Positions 10,540 to 19,428 of a DNA stretch of 64,000 bases are shown here, one piece after another; the first letter of the stretch is position 1, and each line of letters starts with the position of its first letter. The stretch is from NCBI GenBank assembly GCA_050246995.1, contig JBFWVA010000005.1, forward strand, positions 124,001 to 188,000. The letters run 5' to 3'. The notes under the pieces are model-generated. The model saw nothing but the letters and a program-made list of their open reading frames with translations, was not told the origin of the DNA and did no database searches. Made by a program: the position numbers and the translations under genes. Source of the DNA: SHVO01 sp050246995 (lineage in GTDB: Bacteria; Pseudomonadota; Alphaproteobacteria; Rhodospirillales; Rhodospirillaceae).

Positions 10540-10573
10540 AAAAGCCAGCCAAGCTAATAGACTAGCTGGCTTG
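10540..10573 (-). terminator. Possible intrinsic terminator of the Gld-like operon
   Basis: AAGCCAGC (10542-10549) and GCTGGCTT (10565-10572) form a perfect 8-bp inverted repeat. Read on the minus strand the second arm runs into TTTT. The TAG of the DUF4340 gene sits inside the loop, so the structure spans the operon's stop codon. The 15-base loop and short T-run make it moderate rather than strong. Confidence 0.4.
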
Positions 10574-11608
10574 GCCCGGCTTGCTGCGCAGGTCGGCGAG
10601 GGTCCGCTTCATGATCGCGACCTTGTAAGCGGGCACTTGGAAAACCCGTCCCTCACCCCGCGCATTGATCCCCGCCATGGCTTGCGCCGCGCTGCTTTCC
10701 GGCGCAAGGCCCGCTGCCGGATTGGCCGAAATCTTGATCCAGCTTTGTCCGTTGGCTTCCGTCATCTCGGCGGTGATGGTCGATCCCTCCACCGTCTCTA
10801 TGACCGCGGTATAGGTCTTGTCCTTGGGAAAGGGAATCTGTTCGGCTGGCGCGATGTCGTCCGCCTGTAGGCCAGCGAGTATTCGGCTGTATTCCTCGGC
10901 GGTGAAATCGCTTTCCAAAGCAACATTGCGCGGCAGGTTTTCGATAGCGAATTTCTCGTCCGCGCCGCGCGCGGCAATCACCCGTTCTCCTTTGGGAGTG
11001 GTGACGGTGACGCGCTTAACAGCGGCGTCCGGCACATCTACGATATCCTTGGCAAGCCAATCACGCGGAGCAGCACCCGGATTCACTTCTCCAAGCGCAA
11101 GCCACGTCTGCGCGTCGCCCGGCAGCCGTATGTAAGTGCCGCCCTCTTTACCGCCGAGCGTGTATTTTCGTTTTCCGACGATTAGCGTTGCCATTTCCTT
11201 GCCGCCTGCATCCAGCAAGGTCACCTGTTTGGCGTTCGAGCCTTTTTCCGTTGGGTCCTGGAGGTCGAGCCGCGCGTAGCGGTCGGGCTGATTTGTCTTT
11301 CCCTCAAGCTTCGTAAGGCGTGCGATATCGACTACAAGGTCGACCACCTTCTGCGGGTCCGCCGGATAGTTGGCGCGTTCACGGTAATGAAAGGTGTTGC
11401 CGTCGCGGTCGAGGGAGATCGTTCCGCCGGCATGACGAATGACAACTGACTTCAAGTTTTCCTGAAGTTTTTCTGCTAGGCCGGGGAATACCGGCGCGCC
11501 GTTACCCGACGATGTTTCAACGCGCGGCTGGGTGATGACGGCGGCTATGGCGAGAACCGCTCCGGCGACCGCGGCGCCAGCGAGCGCGAAGACCGTTTTC
11601 TGTCTCAT
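10562..11608 (-). CDS. DUF4340 domain protein, last gene of Gld-like ABC module
   Basis: 348 residues. An N-terminal signal-anchor (FALAGAAVAGAVLAIAAVI) is followed by a large extracytoplasmic region of repeated beta-rich units (for example FHYRERANYPADPQKVVDLV and KYTLGGKEGGTYIRLPGD) typical of DUF4340. The family is habitually encoded after GldA/GldF/GldG-like ABC genes, as here (11 bases after the GldG-like gene). It is probably a periplasmic accessory of that transporter; the biochemical role is unknown. Confidence 0.88.
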   Translation of the reverse strand: MRQKTVFALAGAAVAGAVLAIAAVITQPRVETSSGNGAPVFPGLAEKLQENLKSVVIRHAGGTISLDRDGNTFHYRERANYPADPQKVVDLVVDIARLTKLEGKTNQPDRYARLDLQDPTEKGSNAKQVTLLDAGGKEMATLIVGKRKYTLGGKEGGTYIRLPGDAQTWLALGEVNPGAAPRDWLAKDIVDVPDAAVKRVTVTTPKGERVIAARGADEKFAIENLPRNVALESDFTAEEYSRILAGLQADDIAPAEQIPFPKDKTYTAVIETVEGSTITAEMTEANGQSWIKISANPAAGLAPESSAAQAMAGINARGEGRVFQVPAYKVAIMKRTLADLRSKPGQAS

Positions 11609-11619
11609 GTCCGCTCTCC

Positions 11620-13503
11620 CTATACAGCCGCCGACCGGCGGCGGCGTCGCCGCACGGTCGCGAAAACAATCAGTGCAAGGCCAAACAGGATCGGCACTAC
11701 GGCGATATTCACGAAGGTCAAAATTCCCTGCAGCCTGTCTATGTCTTCGCGCAAAGCGCGCTGCACTTCGCGGAGCTCCCGGCGTGTCGCGAGAATGTCG
11801 CCGCGGTAGCTTTCGATGGTGCGCTGATCTTCATCGCTCAAGATGGCCTGCCCCTGCCCATCTTCACGGACCTGCATGGCGCTGACCTTCTTTTGCAGCT
11901 CCTCGAGACGGCCGGTGAGCGATTGCTCCGTCTGCCGATACTGCATCTCGGCGTCACGACGGATGGACTCCAACAACTCGAACGGGCGGCTTTTGACACC
12001 GCGGCCGCGCAATGCCGAAAGCGCGGGCGAACCGGTCAGGTTCTCGAGCGCATTGATGGCGAAGTTCGCATTGTCCGCGGTCGGAACCACGATCTGCTCA
12101 CCGAGGAACGAGCTGTTTTGCGTCCAGAAGCGATCCCCCAGGATGTCCGTATCGGCGACGACCACAATCTGAATTGGTTGCTTCGATTCGCTCAAATGCG
12201 CCGTCGCGGAAGCTCCCTCCATCTTGGGCGCCTCAGTGAATGCGCTTTTCGCCGGACCCGAGATGCGCGCAGCGATGATCTCCACCTTGTTCTGGGGCTT
12301 GAACTCGCGGAACAAGGTCATGACATCCGGCAGCCCCATGAACTTGTCGGCGGGCATGCGCATCGACTTCAGGCCAGTGGAAATGAGCGGCGTGACAGTT
12401 GTAGTCGCCCCGTCCACCTTCTCCAAGACACCCGAAGTCCCGAGGTTGATTTGCTGGAGGTCACCGGTGATAGCGTCGCTGGTATCGAAGTGTCCGGCGC
12501 GGAGCTGGAGCCACGCCACATAGTCGGCGGCGACGGGACGGCCTTCGGCTTGGATGCCGACACGGGCGGCTGCTTCGATGTCGCCGACCACTTGTCCCTC
12601 AACCATCCGTACGCCCCACGCCGAGAGCAGCTTATTGATGCCTTGCTTATCACCTCCACCCGGCGGCCCGCCCATCCCGGCAGACTCAGCATTGGGATCG
12701 ACGAAGACCAAGGCCTTACCGCCGCGCAGGATGAACTGATCGATGGCATAAGCCGCCGCGTCAGAAAGTCCATCGGGCTGGACTAACATCAGGATGTCGA
12801 TATCCGCCGGGATCGAGGTGATGCTTGGGTTCAAGGTCTCGATCGTGAACGTATCGCGGATTTGGCCGAGCACCGCCCAGGGGCGCGGCTGCTGTTGCGG
12901 CATTCCCATCATGTTAGGCATCGCGGGTGCGCCTTCGATGGGCAGCGTCGAGATGAGGCCGATTTTCGGCTGATCCGGCTCCGACAGGCTGTAGATGAGC
13001 TTTGCGAGATCATATTCCAGGAACTGCGCCCGCTCGAGATTGAAGAACGGGATCACCTGCTGATCGTCCGTTGAATTCGTGGCTGCGAGCCCGAAGTAAC
13101 CCACCTCGCCCAGTTGCCCCAGCGGAACGGCTTGGAGACCAAAGCCGACCGCGCGATCCTCAACATCGGAGAACGGTTCTGGGTTGTAGAGCTCTACCTT
13201 GATCTTGCCGTTCGCGAGTTCGGAGTACTGCTGTAGCAGGTCGCGCACGCGCTGGAAGTATTCTGCGTGACGCGGGCTGGCCCGTCCGATCGCTTCCGAG
13301 AAGTAAACCCGCACAACGATAGGTTCCTTGATGCTCGCAAACATCGGTTTGACCTGCGCCGACGTGCTGTAGGACGCGCCTTCCGTGACATCAAGGCGCA
13401 GGTTGCGAAGCCAGGTGTTGGAAACGACGTTGACCGCGACGAACAGCACCGCGGCGGAGACGATGCCGATGATGCCAAGAGTGCGTGAATCAAAGCGCTG
13501 CAT
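11620..13503 (-). CDS. GldG-like ABC transporter auxiliary protein
   Basis: 627 residues. There is an N-terminal transmembrane segment (LGIIGIVSAAVLFVAVNVVSN), then a periplasmic GldG/IFT52-like domain (IVVRVYFSEA, YFQRVRDLLQQY, LMLVQPDGLS, FVDPNAE). Further along is a coiled-coil stretch of alternating Arg/Glu/Leu residues, and finally a second membrane span (FVNIAVVPILFGLALIVFA) with a poly-Arg cytoplasmic tail. In Bacteroidetes GldG works with GldA/GldF in gliding; in proteobacteria the homologous module is widespread and its cargo unknown. It starts 3 bases after the permease stop. Confidence 0.9.
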   Translation of the reverse strand: MQRFDSRTLGIIGIVSAAVLFVAVNVVSNTWLRNLRLDVTEGASYSTSAQVKPMFASIKEPIVVRVYFSEAIGRASPRHAEYFQRVRDLLQQYSELANGKIKVELYNPEPFSDVEDRAVGFGLQAVPLGQLGEVGYFGLAATNSTDDQQVIPFFNLERAQFLEYDLAKLIYSLSEPDQPKIGLISTLPIEGAPAMPNMMGMPQQQPRPWAVLGQIRDTFTIETLNPSITSIPADIDILMLVQPDGLSDAAAYAIDQFILRGGKALVFVDPNAESAGMGGPPGGGDKQGINKLLSAWGVRMVEGQVVGDIEAAARVGIQAEGRPVAADYVAWLQLRAGHFDTSDAITGDLQQINLGTSGVLEKVDGATTTVTPLISTGLKSMRMPADKFMGLPDVMTLFREFKPQNKVEIIAARISGPAKSAFTEAPKMEGASATAHLSESKQPIQIVVVADTDILGDRFWTQNSSFLGEQIVVPTADNANFAINALENLTGSPALSALRGRGVKSRPFELLESIRRDAEMQYRQTEQSLTGRLEELQKKVSAMQVREDGQGQAILSDEDQRTIESYRGDILATRRELREVQRALREDIDRLQGILTFVNIAVVPILFGLALIVFATVRRRRRRSAAV

Positions 13504-13506
13504 GGC

Positions 13507-14241
13507 TTAGGCCCCCTTACGCGTATCAACGGCAAGAATGGCGGCAAACAGCCAGAACGCCATCAGCGAAAAGAAAAAGACAAAATCCCTAACCGCGACC
13601 ACACCGCGGGTCATGCCGTCGAATCGCGTCAGGAAGCTGAACGATGCGATTGTGTCGACGACCGCATCGGGCGCCCAGCCCCGGAAGGCGTTCAAAACCA
13701 TGTCCAAGCCACTCATGGTGAACAGGAAGCACACGACTGCGCCAAGAATGAAGGCCACGATCTGATTGCGCGTGAGAGCCGACATGCAAATACCGATCGA
13801 CAGGAACGCACCGGCCACGATGAAGCTGCCCACATAGCTGAGGACGATGACGCCGTTGTCGGGGCTACCGAGCACATTCACGGTGATCCACATCGGCACG
13901 GTCAGCGCGAGCGCGATACCGCAGAAGAGCCATGCCGCGAGGAATTTCCCCAGAACCGCCTGTGTGGTTGTCACTGGCAGCGTCAGCAACTGTTCGATCG
14001 TTCCGGACTTACGCTCTTCGGCCCACAGCCGCATCGCCACGGCGGGCACCAAAAGAACATAGAGCCAAGGATGGTGGCTGAAGAAGTTCTGGAGACTGGC
14101 CTGATTCTGGTCGAAAAAATCGCCAATGTAGAAAGCGAATGCGCCGGTCAGGCCGACAAAAATCGCGATGAATACGAATGCAACGGGCGTTGCGAAATAA
14201 GCCGCCAGCTCGCGCTTGGCAATGATCCAAATTTTACGCAT
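13507..14241 (-). CDS. ABC-2 type permease, GldF-like
   Basis: 244 residues with about six membrane spans. The first follows IIAKRELAAYFATPVAFVFI, a typical ABC-2 permease opening, and the loop WAEERKSGTIEQLLTLPVT is the conserved cytoplasmic coupling region. It lies between the ATPase (12 bases upstream) and the GldG-like gene (3 bases downstream), so the set is one operon. It is predicted to form the membrane channel of the exporter with the ATPase at 14254-15216. Confidence 0.93.
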   Translation of the reverse strand: MRKIWIIAKRELAAYFATPVAFVFIAIFVGLTGAFAFYIGDFFDQNQASLQNFFSHHPWLYVLLVPAVAMRLWAEERKSGTIEQLLTLPVTTTQAVLGKFLAAWLFCGIALALTVPMWITVNVLGSPDNGVIVLSYVGSFIVAGAFLSIGICMSALTRNQIVAFILGAVVCFLFTMSGLDMVLNAFRGWAPDAVVDTIASFSFLTRFDGMTRGVVAVRDFVFFFSLMAFWLFAAILAVDTRKGA

Positions 14242-14253
14242 CGGAACCTCTGA

Positions 14254-15216
14254 TCAAGCGGCTGCGCGCGGCGCGGCGCCGGTCGTGATAAGCCGGAAGA
14301 CGTCATCCAGGCTGCTGCGATCTTGGTAGACCTCGCTCGCAGGGATGCCTTGCTGGCGAACGACGGAGGAAATCTGGGCTGCGAGCGCCACTTCGCCTTT
14401 CGGAGTAATGCGGAGTTTTACGTTCCCGTCTTCCGCCGGCGTTTCAAACACTGCGGCTACCGAGGGTAGCGCCTTGAAGTGAGACGCGGCGGCAGCGGCA
14501 GCGGCTTGCGGCAGCACGACGCAAATCGCGTGACTTTCTGGTAGGCGCGTGCGCAGCTGACTTGCGGTGCCATCGGCCAGAACGCGGCCGCCGCTGATAA
14601 TGACGGCGCGGGTGCAGACGGCTTCCACTTCTTCCAGGATATGGGTGGAAACGATGATCGCCTTCTCCGCCGCCATTTCAGCGATGAGGGCGCGCACCTG
14701 ATGTTTTTGATTTGGATCCAGACCGTCGGTCGGCTCGTCGAGGATCAAGACCGGCGGATCGTGCAGAATGCTTTGCGCCAGGCCTACGCGGCGGCGGTAG
14801 CCCTTCGAAAGAATGTCGATCGGCCGATGCACCACTTCGCCGAGCCCTAAACGCGCGACAACGTTCTCAACGCGGGCATTCCGTTCCGTGCCCTCATACC
14901 CGCGAATTTCGGCGATGAATTTGAGGAAACCGCTGACGGTCATGTCGTCATAGGACGGCGAACCTTCCGGCAGATAGCCCAGCATGCTTTTAACGCCGGT
15001 CGGATCTTGCACGACGTCCCGTCCGCAGACCTTGGCCGTGCCCCCGCTTGGCGTTAGGAAACCCGCGACCATCCGCATCGTGGTCGTTTTGCCTGCGCCG
15101 TTTGGCCCGAGGAATCCAAGCACCTCGCCTTTTGAAACCGTCAGGCTAATACCGTCAACCGCCCGGAAGTCCCCAAAGGACTTCGAAAGCTGATCGATTT
15201 CCACCATCACTGTCAT
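14254..15216 (-). CDS. ABC transporter ATP-binding protein, GldA-like
   Basis: 320 residues. Walker A GPNGAGKT is at 37-44, the signature LSKGYRRRVGLAQ near 136-148, Walker B VLILDEPTDGLD near 156-167, and the switch His in STH. The C-terminal extension with SSLDDVFRLIT is the usual tail of ABC-2 drug/gliding-type ATPases. It is the first gene of the four-gene module that continues with a permease, a GldG-like and a DUF4340 protein. The ATG at 15216 was chosen; an alternative Met lies three codons in. Confidence 0.95.
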   Translation of the reverse strand: MTVMVEIDQLSKSFGDFRAVDGISLTVSKGEVLGFLGPNGAGKTTTMRMVAGFLTPSGGTAKVCGRDVVQDPTGVKSMLGYLPEGSPSYDDMTVSGFLKFIAEIRGYEGTERNARVENVVARLGLGEVVHRPIDILSKGYRRRVGLAQSILHDPPVLILDEPTDGLDPNQKHQVRALIAEMAAEKAIIVSTHILEEVEAVCTRAVIISGGRVLADGTASQLRTRLPESHAICVVLPQAAAAAAASHFKALPSVAAVFETPAEDGNVKLRITPKGEVALAAQISSVVRQQGIPASEVYQDRSSLDDVFRLITTGAAPRAAA

Positions 15217-15324
15217 GCGTTTCCCCGCTTCGCTTACGCGCGGGCGAAAAGTTAGGGGTTCACCCGGAGGTGTGCAAGTCTCGGAACCGTGAGCGAAATG
15301 AAAGGGCTGTAACGCGCGGGATCG

Positions 15325-16908
15325 TTAACCGGCGAGGTCTTTTTCGGTGGGAATTGCCGGAGTGCGGCGGTCGAGGTCCGGCACGCTTTCGATCAGTTTA
15401 GCGATTTCCTCGGACAGTTTGCCGACCTTCTGGGCCACATCGGCTCCCTCTTTCCGGACAGCCGCATCGGCGGCGCTTTCGAGATAAGCACGGATATGCC
15501 GCGCTTGTTCGCGAATTTCACGAACGGAGTCCGACATGCTGCGGCCTTTGGGCGCGTATGCGTCATGCACCATGCGCAAGCTGTTGCTGAGCATGTGCAG
15601 AACAGTACGCACCAACGGATCGGACGCCGCGAGCTTGTCCTCGATCATTTCCTTCGAGACCAATGACAGCGTGCAGTCTTCCAGCGCCATCGCGGAGTTG
15701 CGGCGTGGGCGGCTATCGATGATCGCCATCTCACCGAAGAATTCGCCCTTCTTCACGCGCGCGACGGGAATGCGCTTGCCGTCGGATTCCTTGAAAATGC
15801 CGATCGCGCCGCTGTTCAAAATGTACGCGGATGTCGGCGGATCGCCCTGGCGGAACAGGAACTGGCCCTTCGACAACGGCAAGATTTCGATAATAGGTTC
15901 GTCCATCGCTACGACCGGCGGGTCCCCCGGACTACGGTGTATCTCGCTCGCCTCGCCAAAACTTGCCCGGTCCCGTTGCTGATAGACCTCGGCCGCCTGG
16001 CGCGTCTCTTGGTCCAGCTTATCAGGGGGAGTGCGCGGTTTCACCGCAGAAACAACCGCCCGGGATAGCTTCTTGATGAGGTCAATATCCTTGCTCGTGG
16101 GCGTCGCATAACGCTCGGCGATTGAATCGACATCGCGCGAAAGAGAGCCACATAAGAGGGCCAATTCGCGTTCTTCCAGGCGTTCCGCGGTTTTTGCGGC
16201 ATCGCGCAAAAGATCGACCAAAACCCCCAGTTTCTCTTTGACCTCTTCGGTAATCTGATTGGACTGGTAGGCCTCCAAAATCAGGTTACAGACGAACCCC
16301 AACCGATACCCGTGAGAATCCAGGCGTGCCTGCAGAACTTCATTCATCGACCCATCGACGGCATCGCGGATATTGGTGAGATCCAAATCCCGGCCGCTTG
16401 CTTTTTCCAGCATGGTATTGAGGACGTTGATGCGCCGGATCGCCGACGGTCGGTTTTTCGCGCGCCGGTCCGGCCCCAGATAATCGCTGGTGACAACAAA
16501 AGCGGCGCGGTTGACAGTCACGCGCTTCAGACGCTGTAGAAGCTGCTCTTCCTTTACGGGCTTGATGATGATGTCATCGGTCCCGGCCTGCATCGCCCGC
16601 TTGACTGCATCGACGTGGTTCGGCGCGATGAGCGTCGTGATCAACACGAAAGGATTGGTGCCGATCTTGTTGTGGCGGATGTCGCGAATAAAATCGAAGA
16701 CGCCGGGACCAAGGTCGTCGGCCAGGATCAATAAATCGGGCGGTATCTGCGATATCAGTTTAGAGAGATTCGAAAGATTGCTATGGGCGCTTACCTGCTT
16801 CACGCCGGCATGATTCAAGATCTGACGCAGCTCCTTTCGGACCTGATCATCAGGCTCGCCCACAAAGGCGACGACCTTGTCCATCGACTGAAGGTCGAAG
16901 TCACTCAT
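15325..16908 (-). CDS. Response regulator with cyclic-nucleotide-binding domain
   Basis: 527 residues. An N-terminal receiver (about 10-128) has candidate phospho-acceptors D64/D65 in ILADDLG and K116 in IIKPV. A GPDRR motif follows, a motif recurrent in alphaproteobacterial regulators. A helical middle section (about 160-330) leads to a cyclic-nucleotide-binding domain (about 340-445) with a phosphate-binding cassette GEFFGEMAIIDSRPRRNS; a helical tail ends the protein. No DNA-binding or catalytic output is visible, so it may act by protein-protein contact. It is a probable integrator of phosphorylation and cNMP (or a related ligand) binding. A hairpin lies just upstream of the start. Confidence 0.88.
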   Translation of the reverse strand: MSDFDLQSMDKVVAFVGEPDDQVRKELRQILNHAGVKQVSAHSNLSNLSKLISQIPPDLLILADDLGPGVFDFIRDIRHNKIGTNPFVLITTLIAPNHVDAVKRAMQAGTDDIIIKPVKEEQLLQRLKRVTVNRAAFVVTSDYLGPDRRAKNRPSAIRRINVLNTMLEKASGRDLDLTNIRDAVDGSMNEVLQARLDSHGYRLGFVCNLILEAYQSNQITEEVKEKLGVLVDLLRDAAKTAERLEERELALLCGSLSRDVDSIAERYATPTSKDIDLIKKLSRAVVSAVKPRTPPDKLDQETRQAAEVYQQRDRASFGEASEIHRSPGDPPVVAMDEPIIEILPLSKGQFLFRQGDPPTSAYILNSGAIGIFKESDGKRIPVARVKKGEFFGEMAIIDSRPRRNSAMALEDCTLSLVSKEMIEDKLAASDPLVRTVLHMLSNSLRMVHDAYAPKGRSMSDSVREIREQARHIRAYLESAADAAVRKEGADVAQKVGKLSEEIAKLIESVPDLDRRTPAIPTEKDLAG

Positions 16909-16920
16909 TGCAAATGATGT

Positions 16921-16938
16921 TCCCCACTTCGCTGGGGA
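16921..16938 (-). promoter_or_regulatory. Leader hairpin with embedded GGGGA before the receiver-cNMP gene
   Basis: TCCCCA (16921-16926), a 6-base loop, and TGGGGA (16933-16938) form a perfect 6-bp stem 12 bases before the ATG on the minus strand. The only purine-rich ribosome-binding candidate of the gene is the GGGGA in the start-proximal arm, so the stem could mask it. Seen: the repeat and its position. Inferred: translational control. Confidence 0.35.
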
Positions 16939-17206
16939 CTATACTCTCATAGCCCCGCTGCGCGCAGCGTATCCCCGGCCCCATCCATCCTCCGAACCAG
17001 GCTGGCAAATCAAGCCATTAATTAACCAAAGCATTGATTCGAAATCGTATTACACAGCTTTCGCTTCACCCGTTGCCCGAATCATGAGAATGTAATTTCG
17101 CGGAGCAGTTGTTTGCGCAACTGCAGAGCGTGAGATGCCGGAGGCACTACCTAGAACCGCGCCAATGCGGCGGGGAGAGGCTCCGGCTTAGGGCTGGGGG
17201 ACTTTT

Positions 17207-17995
17207 GTGGCTGAGACTGCCACCGATCAGGCTTTTGCGCCGATCCCGACGCGTAAGAAGCGTGGGCTGGCGGGGCTTGCCTGGCGCCTATCGCTGCCCG
17301 TTCGCCGCCTGTTGGGATCCGACGATATCGACAACAATGTCGAGGCGCAGCTCGCGGTTTCCTATTTTCTAAACGAGATGATCGCCGCCGCGGCGCGCAC
17401 CTATCCGACATGGAGCCGTCTTCTCGACAACGCCTTCAGCGAGTGCGCGCTCAATTACGATGAGCGGCGGGCGCTGTTCGAAGTTCATCCGATCGATGAT
17501 TACTATTTCGCGGGCGTGGTGGCGCTGGAGTGCGCGCGAATGCGTGGTTTCTACAACGCGCTCGAGGCCAGTGAGATTCTCGGTGAAGTGGGCGATCAAG
17601 TCGATGCCGCTGCCGGACGCTCGGATCGCGTGGTCTCCGATCTTGTTTTTTACATCATGGGTAAAGTGGAACTCGGCTCCGGTGTTGATCGCATGAAGGC
17701 GCCGCACGACAAAGTCGTGAAGGCCATCTTGCACCACATTGGTGTCGACAAGGTGGAAAGCACACGCGCGCTCCTGCGGGACAAGGCCCTAAGACATCAG
17801 CTTGGTGAACCCCTGGCGACCGGCATTCCACAGTGGTGGAAAGCCTTCCAAACACAGTTCCGCCTTTACTGGCCGACGCCTGAGGAGCGCGCTGCGGAAG
17901 CGCAGATTGAGGAAAAAGCCGCGTCGGCACCGGCGTCGAGCGACACGCCTCTGCCTATGCGCGGACGCCGTCGCCGCCGCGCTGTTGCGTTATAA
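17207..17995 (+). CDS. Hypothetical protein (262 aa)
   Basis: No family recognised. A GTG start is preceded by GGGGGA with 5 bases of spacing. The protein is soluble and largely alpha-helical by composition (NNVEAQLAVSYFLNEMIAAAARTYPTW, VALECARMRGFYNALEASEILGEV), with a conserved-looking aromatic patch HPIDDYYFAG and PQWWKAF. The C-terminus is a disordered Glu/Ala stretch ending in a run of Arg (RGRRRRR). There is no signal peptide. It is divergent from the receiver-cNMP gene across about 300 bases, which hold no other gene that I can support. Confidence 0.75.
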   Translation: MAETATDQAFAPIPTRKKRGLAGLAWRLSLPVRRLLGSDDIDNNVEAQLAVSYFLNEMIAAAARTYPTWSRLLDNAFSECALNYDERRALFEVHPIDDYYFAGVVALECARMRGFYNALEASEILGEVGDQVDAAAGRSDRVVSDLVFYIMGKVELGSGVDRMKAPHDKVVKAILHHIGVDKVESTRALLRDKALRHQLGEPLATGIPQWWKAFQTQFRLYWPTPEERAAEAQIEEKAASAPASSDTPLPMRGRRRRRAVAL

Positions 17996-18501
17996 CTCCA
18001 ATGACGCCGCGGATATTCTTGCGGATGCGCGAATTTTTATGCGTGAAAGAGCGCGGGCGGCGCGTCTCCCGGATTATCGTTCAATAGCTATCGGGAGAAT
18101 TTCGGGGCAAAAGCGTGACGCGTCAGCGTGCCGCCTGCGTAGCGCGATATAAGAACCGCGGCGCCGTCCGATGAATCGTGGACGATATCAATCGGCGACA
18201 GCCACAATTTCGACCAGACGCGTGCGAAGTAACTGGCCGTATCCTCGTTGTCCAAGCAGGCAATCAAGCGCCGGTCGCTGTTCTTGCTTTTATAAAACAG
18301 GAAATACAATCCCGGCCCTACCAGCTATCTCGAAGGGGCGACCATCACCACCTTGCATTCCCACAACGCAGCATAGCATTACAGTCTCGGCGCTTATACG
18401 ACCGCTTTTCACGCGAAGATATGCCACTTATAACTCTTCGAGATGGCAAGGCTTCGCGAACCTATTGAAATGACTACGCGCTCAGAACAGGGCCTCACAC
18501 C
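17996..18501. other. 505-base gap with at most one small gene
   Basis: Between the hypothetical gene and the hydrolase I see no RNA gene or clear terminator. Short open frames exist on both strands; only the minus-strand frame at 18088-18309 has protein-like composition. Codon bias is weaker here than in flanking genes. Confidence 0.4.
18088..18309 (-). CDS. Possible small protein (73 aa), weak support
   Basis: The translation reads like a folded small protein (YFLFYKS...RRLIACLDNEDTASYFARVWSKLW) rather than a GC-rich shadow, but the only start is a TTG without a convincing ribosome binding site, and no family is recognised. A competing plus-strand frame (18178-18468) covers the same bases. 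Confidence 0.3.
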   Translation of the reverse strand: MYFLFYKSKNSDRRLIACLDNEDTASYFARVWSKLWLSPIDIVHDSSDGAAVLISRYAGGTLTRHAFAPKFSR

Positions 18502-19254
18502 GTGATGCATGCTCTCTCCCGAGGGCGGCTTCATTTTTCCGGTCCCGGGCGCGCCGCTGTGCTCTTTGTGCACGGCGGATTTCACGGCGCTTGGTGTTGG
18601 TCGGAAACGACGGATTTCCTCGCCTCTCGGGGCATAGCGACCGCCGCAATTGATTTGCGCGGTCATGGCGGACTCTCACCGGACGATTCATTCCTGGAAG
18701 ACGGCGTCGATGCCATGACCCAGGACGTAATCGAGGCGATGCGCGTCGCGCCTGTTCCTTTCCTCGCGGGCCACAGCTTAGGCGCGCTAATTGCAATGAA
18801 AGCCGCCGGTCTCCTTCCACTTCGCGGATTAATCCTTCTCGCACCCGCCCCGCCTGCGGGTATATCGCGTGCGCACCCATTACCTCGCTTTCCCGCGGGG
18901 CGCGCCGTTCAGCCGCCCGATGCAACACGCGCGCGGAAATGGTTCATGTCCGGAGCGACGGCGCCGGATATGGCACGTTACTTGGCGCAACTCTGTCCTG
19001 AGAGCCCCAGGCTTTTGAATGAGTCTTTTCATGAAGGCGTTGCGATTGAGCGCGCCTCGATAAACTGTCCGATCCTGTGCCTGTCCGGCGGGAAAGACGA
19101 TTCACCGCTGCATCCGGCGGGACAGGATCAAGCGATAGCAGCGCACTACGGCGCAACATTGAAAGTCGTCGAGGCGTCGGGCCATAGCATGATGATCGAC
19201 GACGGGCGTGAGGAAACCGCCTCGGCGATTCATATTTGGATCGCGGGGCAATAA
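18502..19254 (+). CDS. Alpha/beta hydrolase
   Basis: 250 residues. The fold is recognisable from the VLFVHGGFHGAW oxyanion strand, the nucleophile elbow GHSLG with S92, a late acid in GGKDD (D199/D200) and the catalytic H228 in ASGHSMM. There is no signal peptide, so it is a cytoplasmic esterase/hydrolase; the substrate is not deducible. The HGG/GAWCW opening is common in the salicylate-esterase-like branch. An adjacent second ATG lies one codon in. The gene stands alone before the autotransporter. Confidence 0.88.
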   Translation: MMHALSRGRLHFSGPGRAAVLFVHGGFHGAWCWSETTDFLASRGIATAAIDLRGHGGLSPDDSFLEDGVDAMTQDVIEAMRVAPVPFLAGHSLGALIAMKAAGLLPLRGLILLAPAPPAGISRAHPLPRFPAGRAVQPPDATRARKWFMSGATAPDMARYLAQLCPESPRLLNESFHEGVAIERASINCPILCLSGGKDDSPLHPAGQDQAIAAHYGATLKVVEASGHSMMIDDGREETASAIHIWIAGQ

Positions 19255-19428
19255 CTCAGCGGACGTTGCAGTCACCGGCTTCTTCGTGCGGGGATCGACC
19301 GCTTGTTCGGTTGCGCACGATGTTCTAGAAAACTCCCAGCAGCCGGCAAGAGCTGTTGTTCATTTTCACAGTCCCCTAACGCACCGACCGCATGCATCCC
19401 GCGTTTTCGCGGATGAAAAGGACAGACT

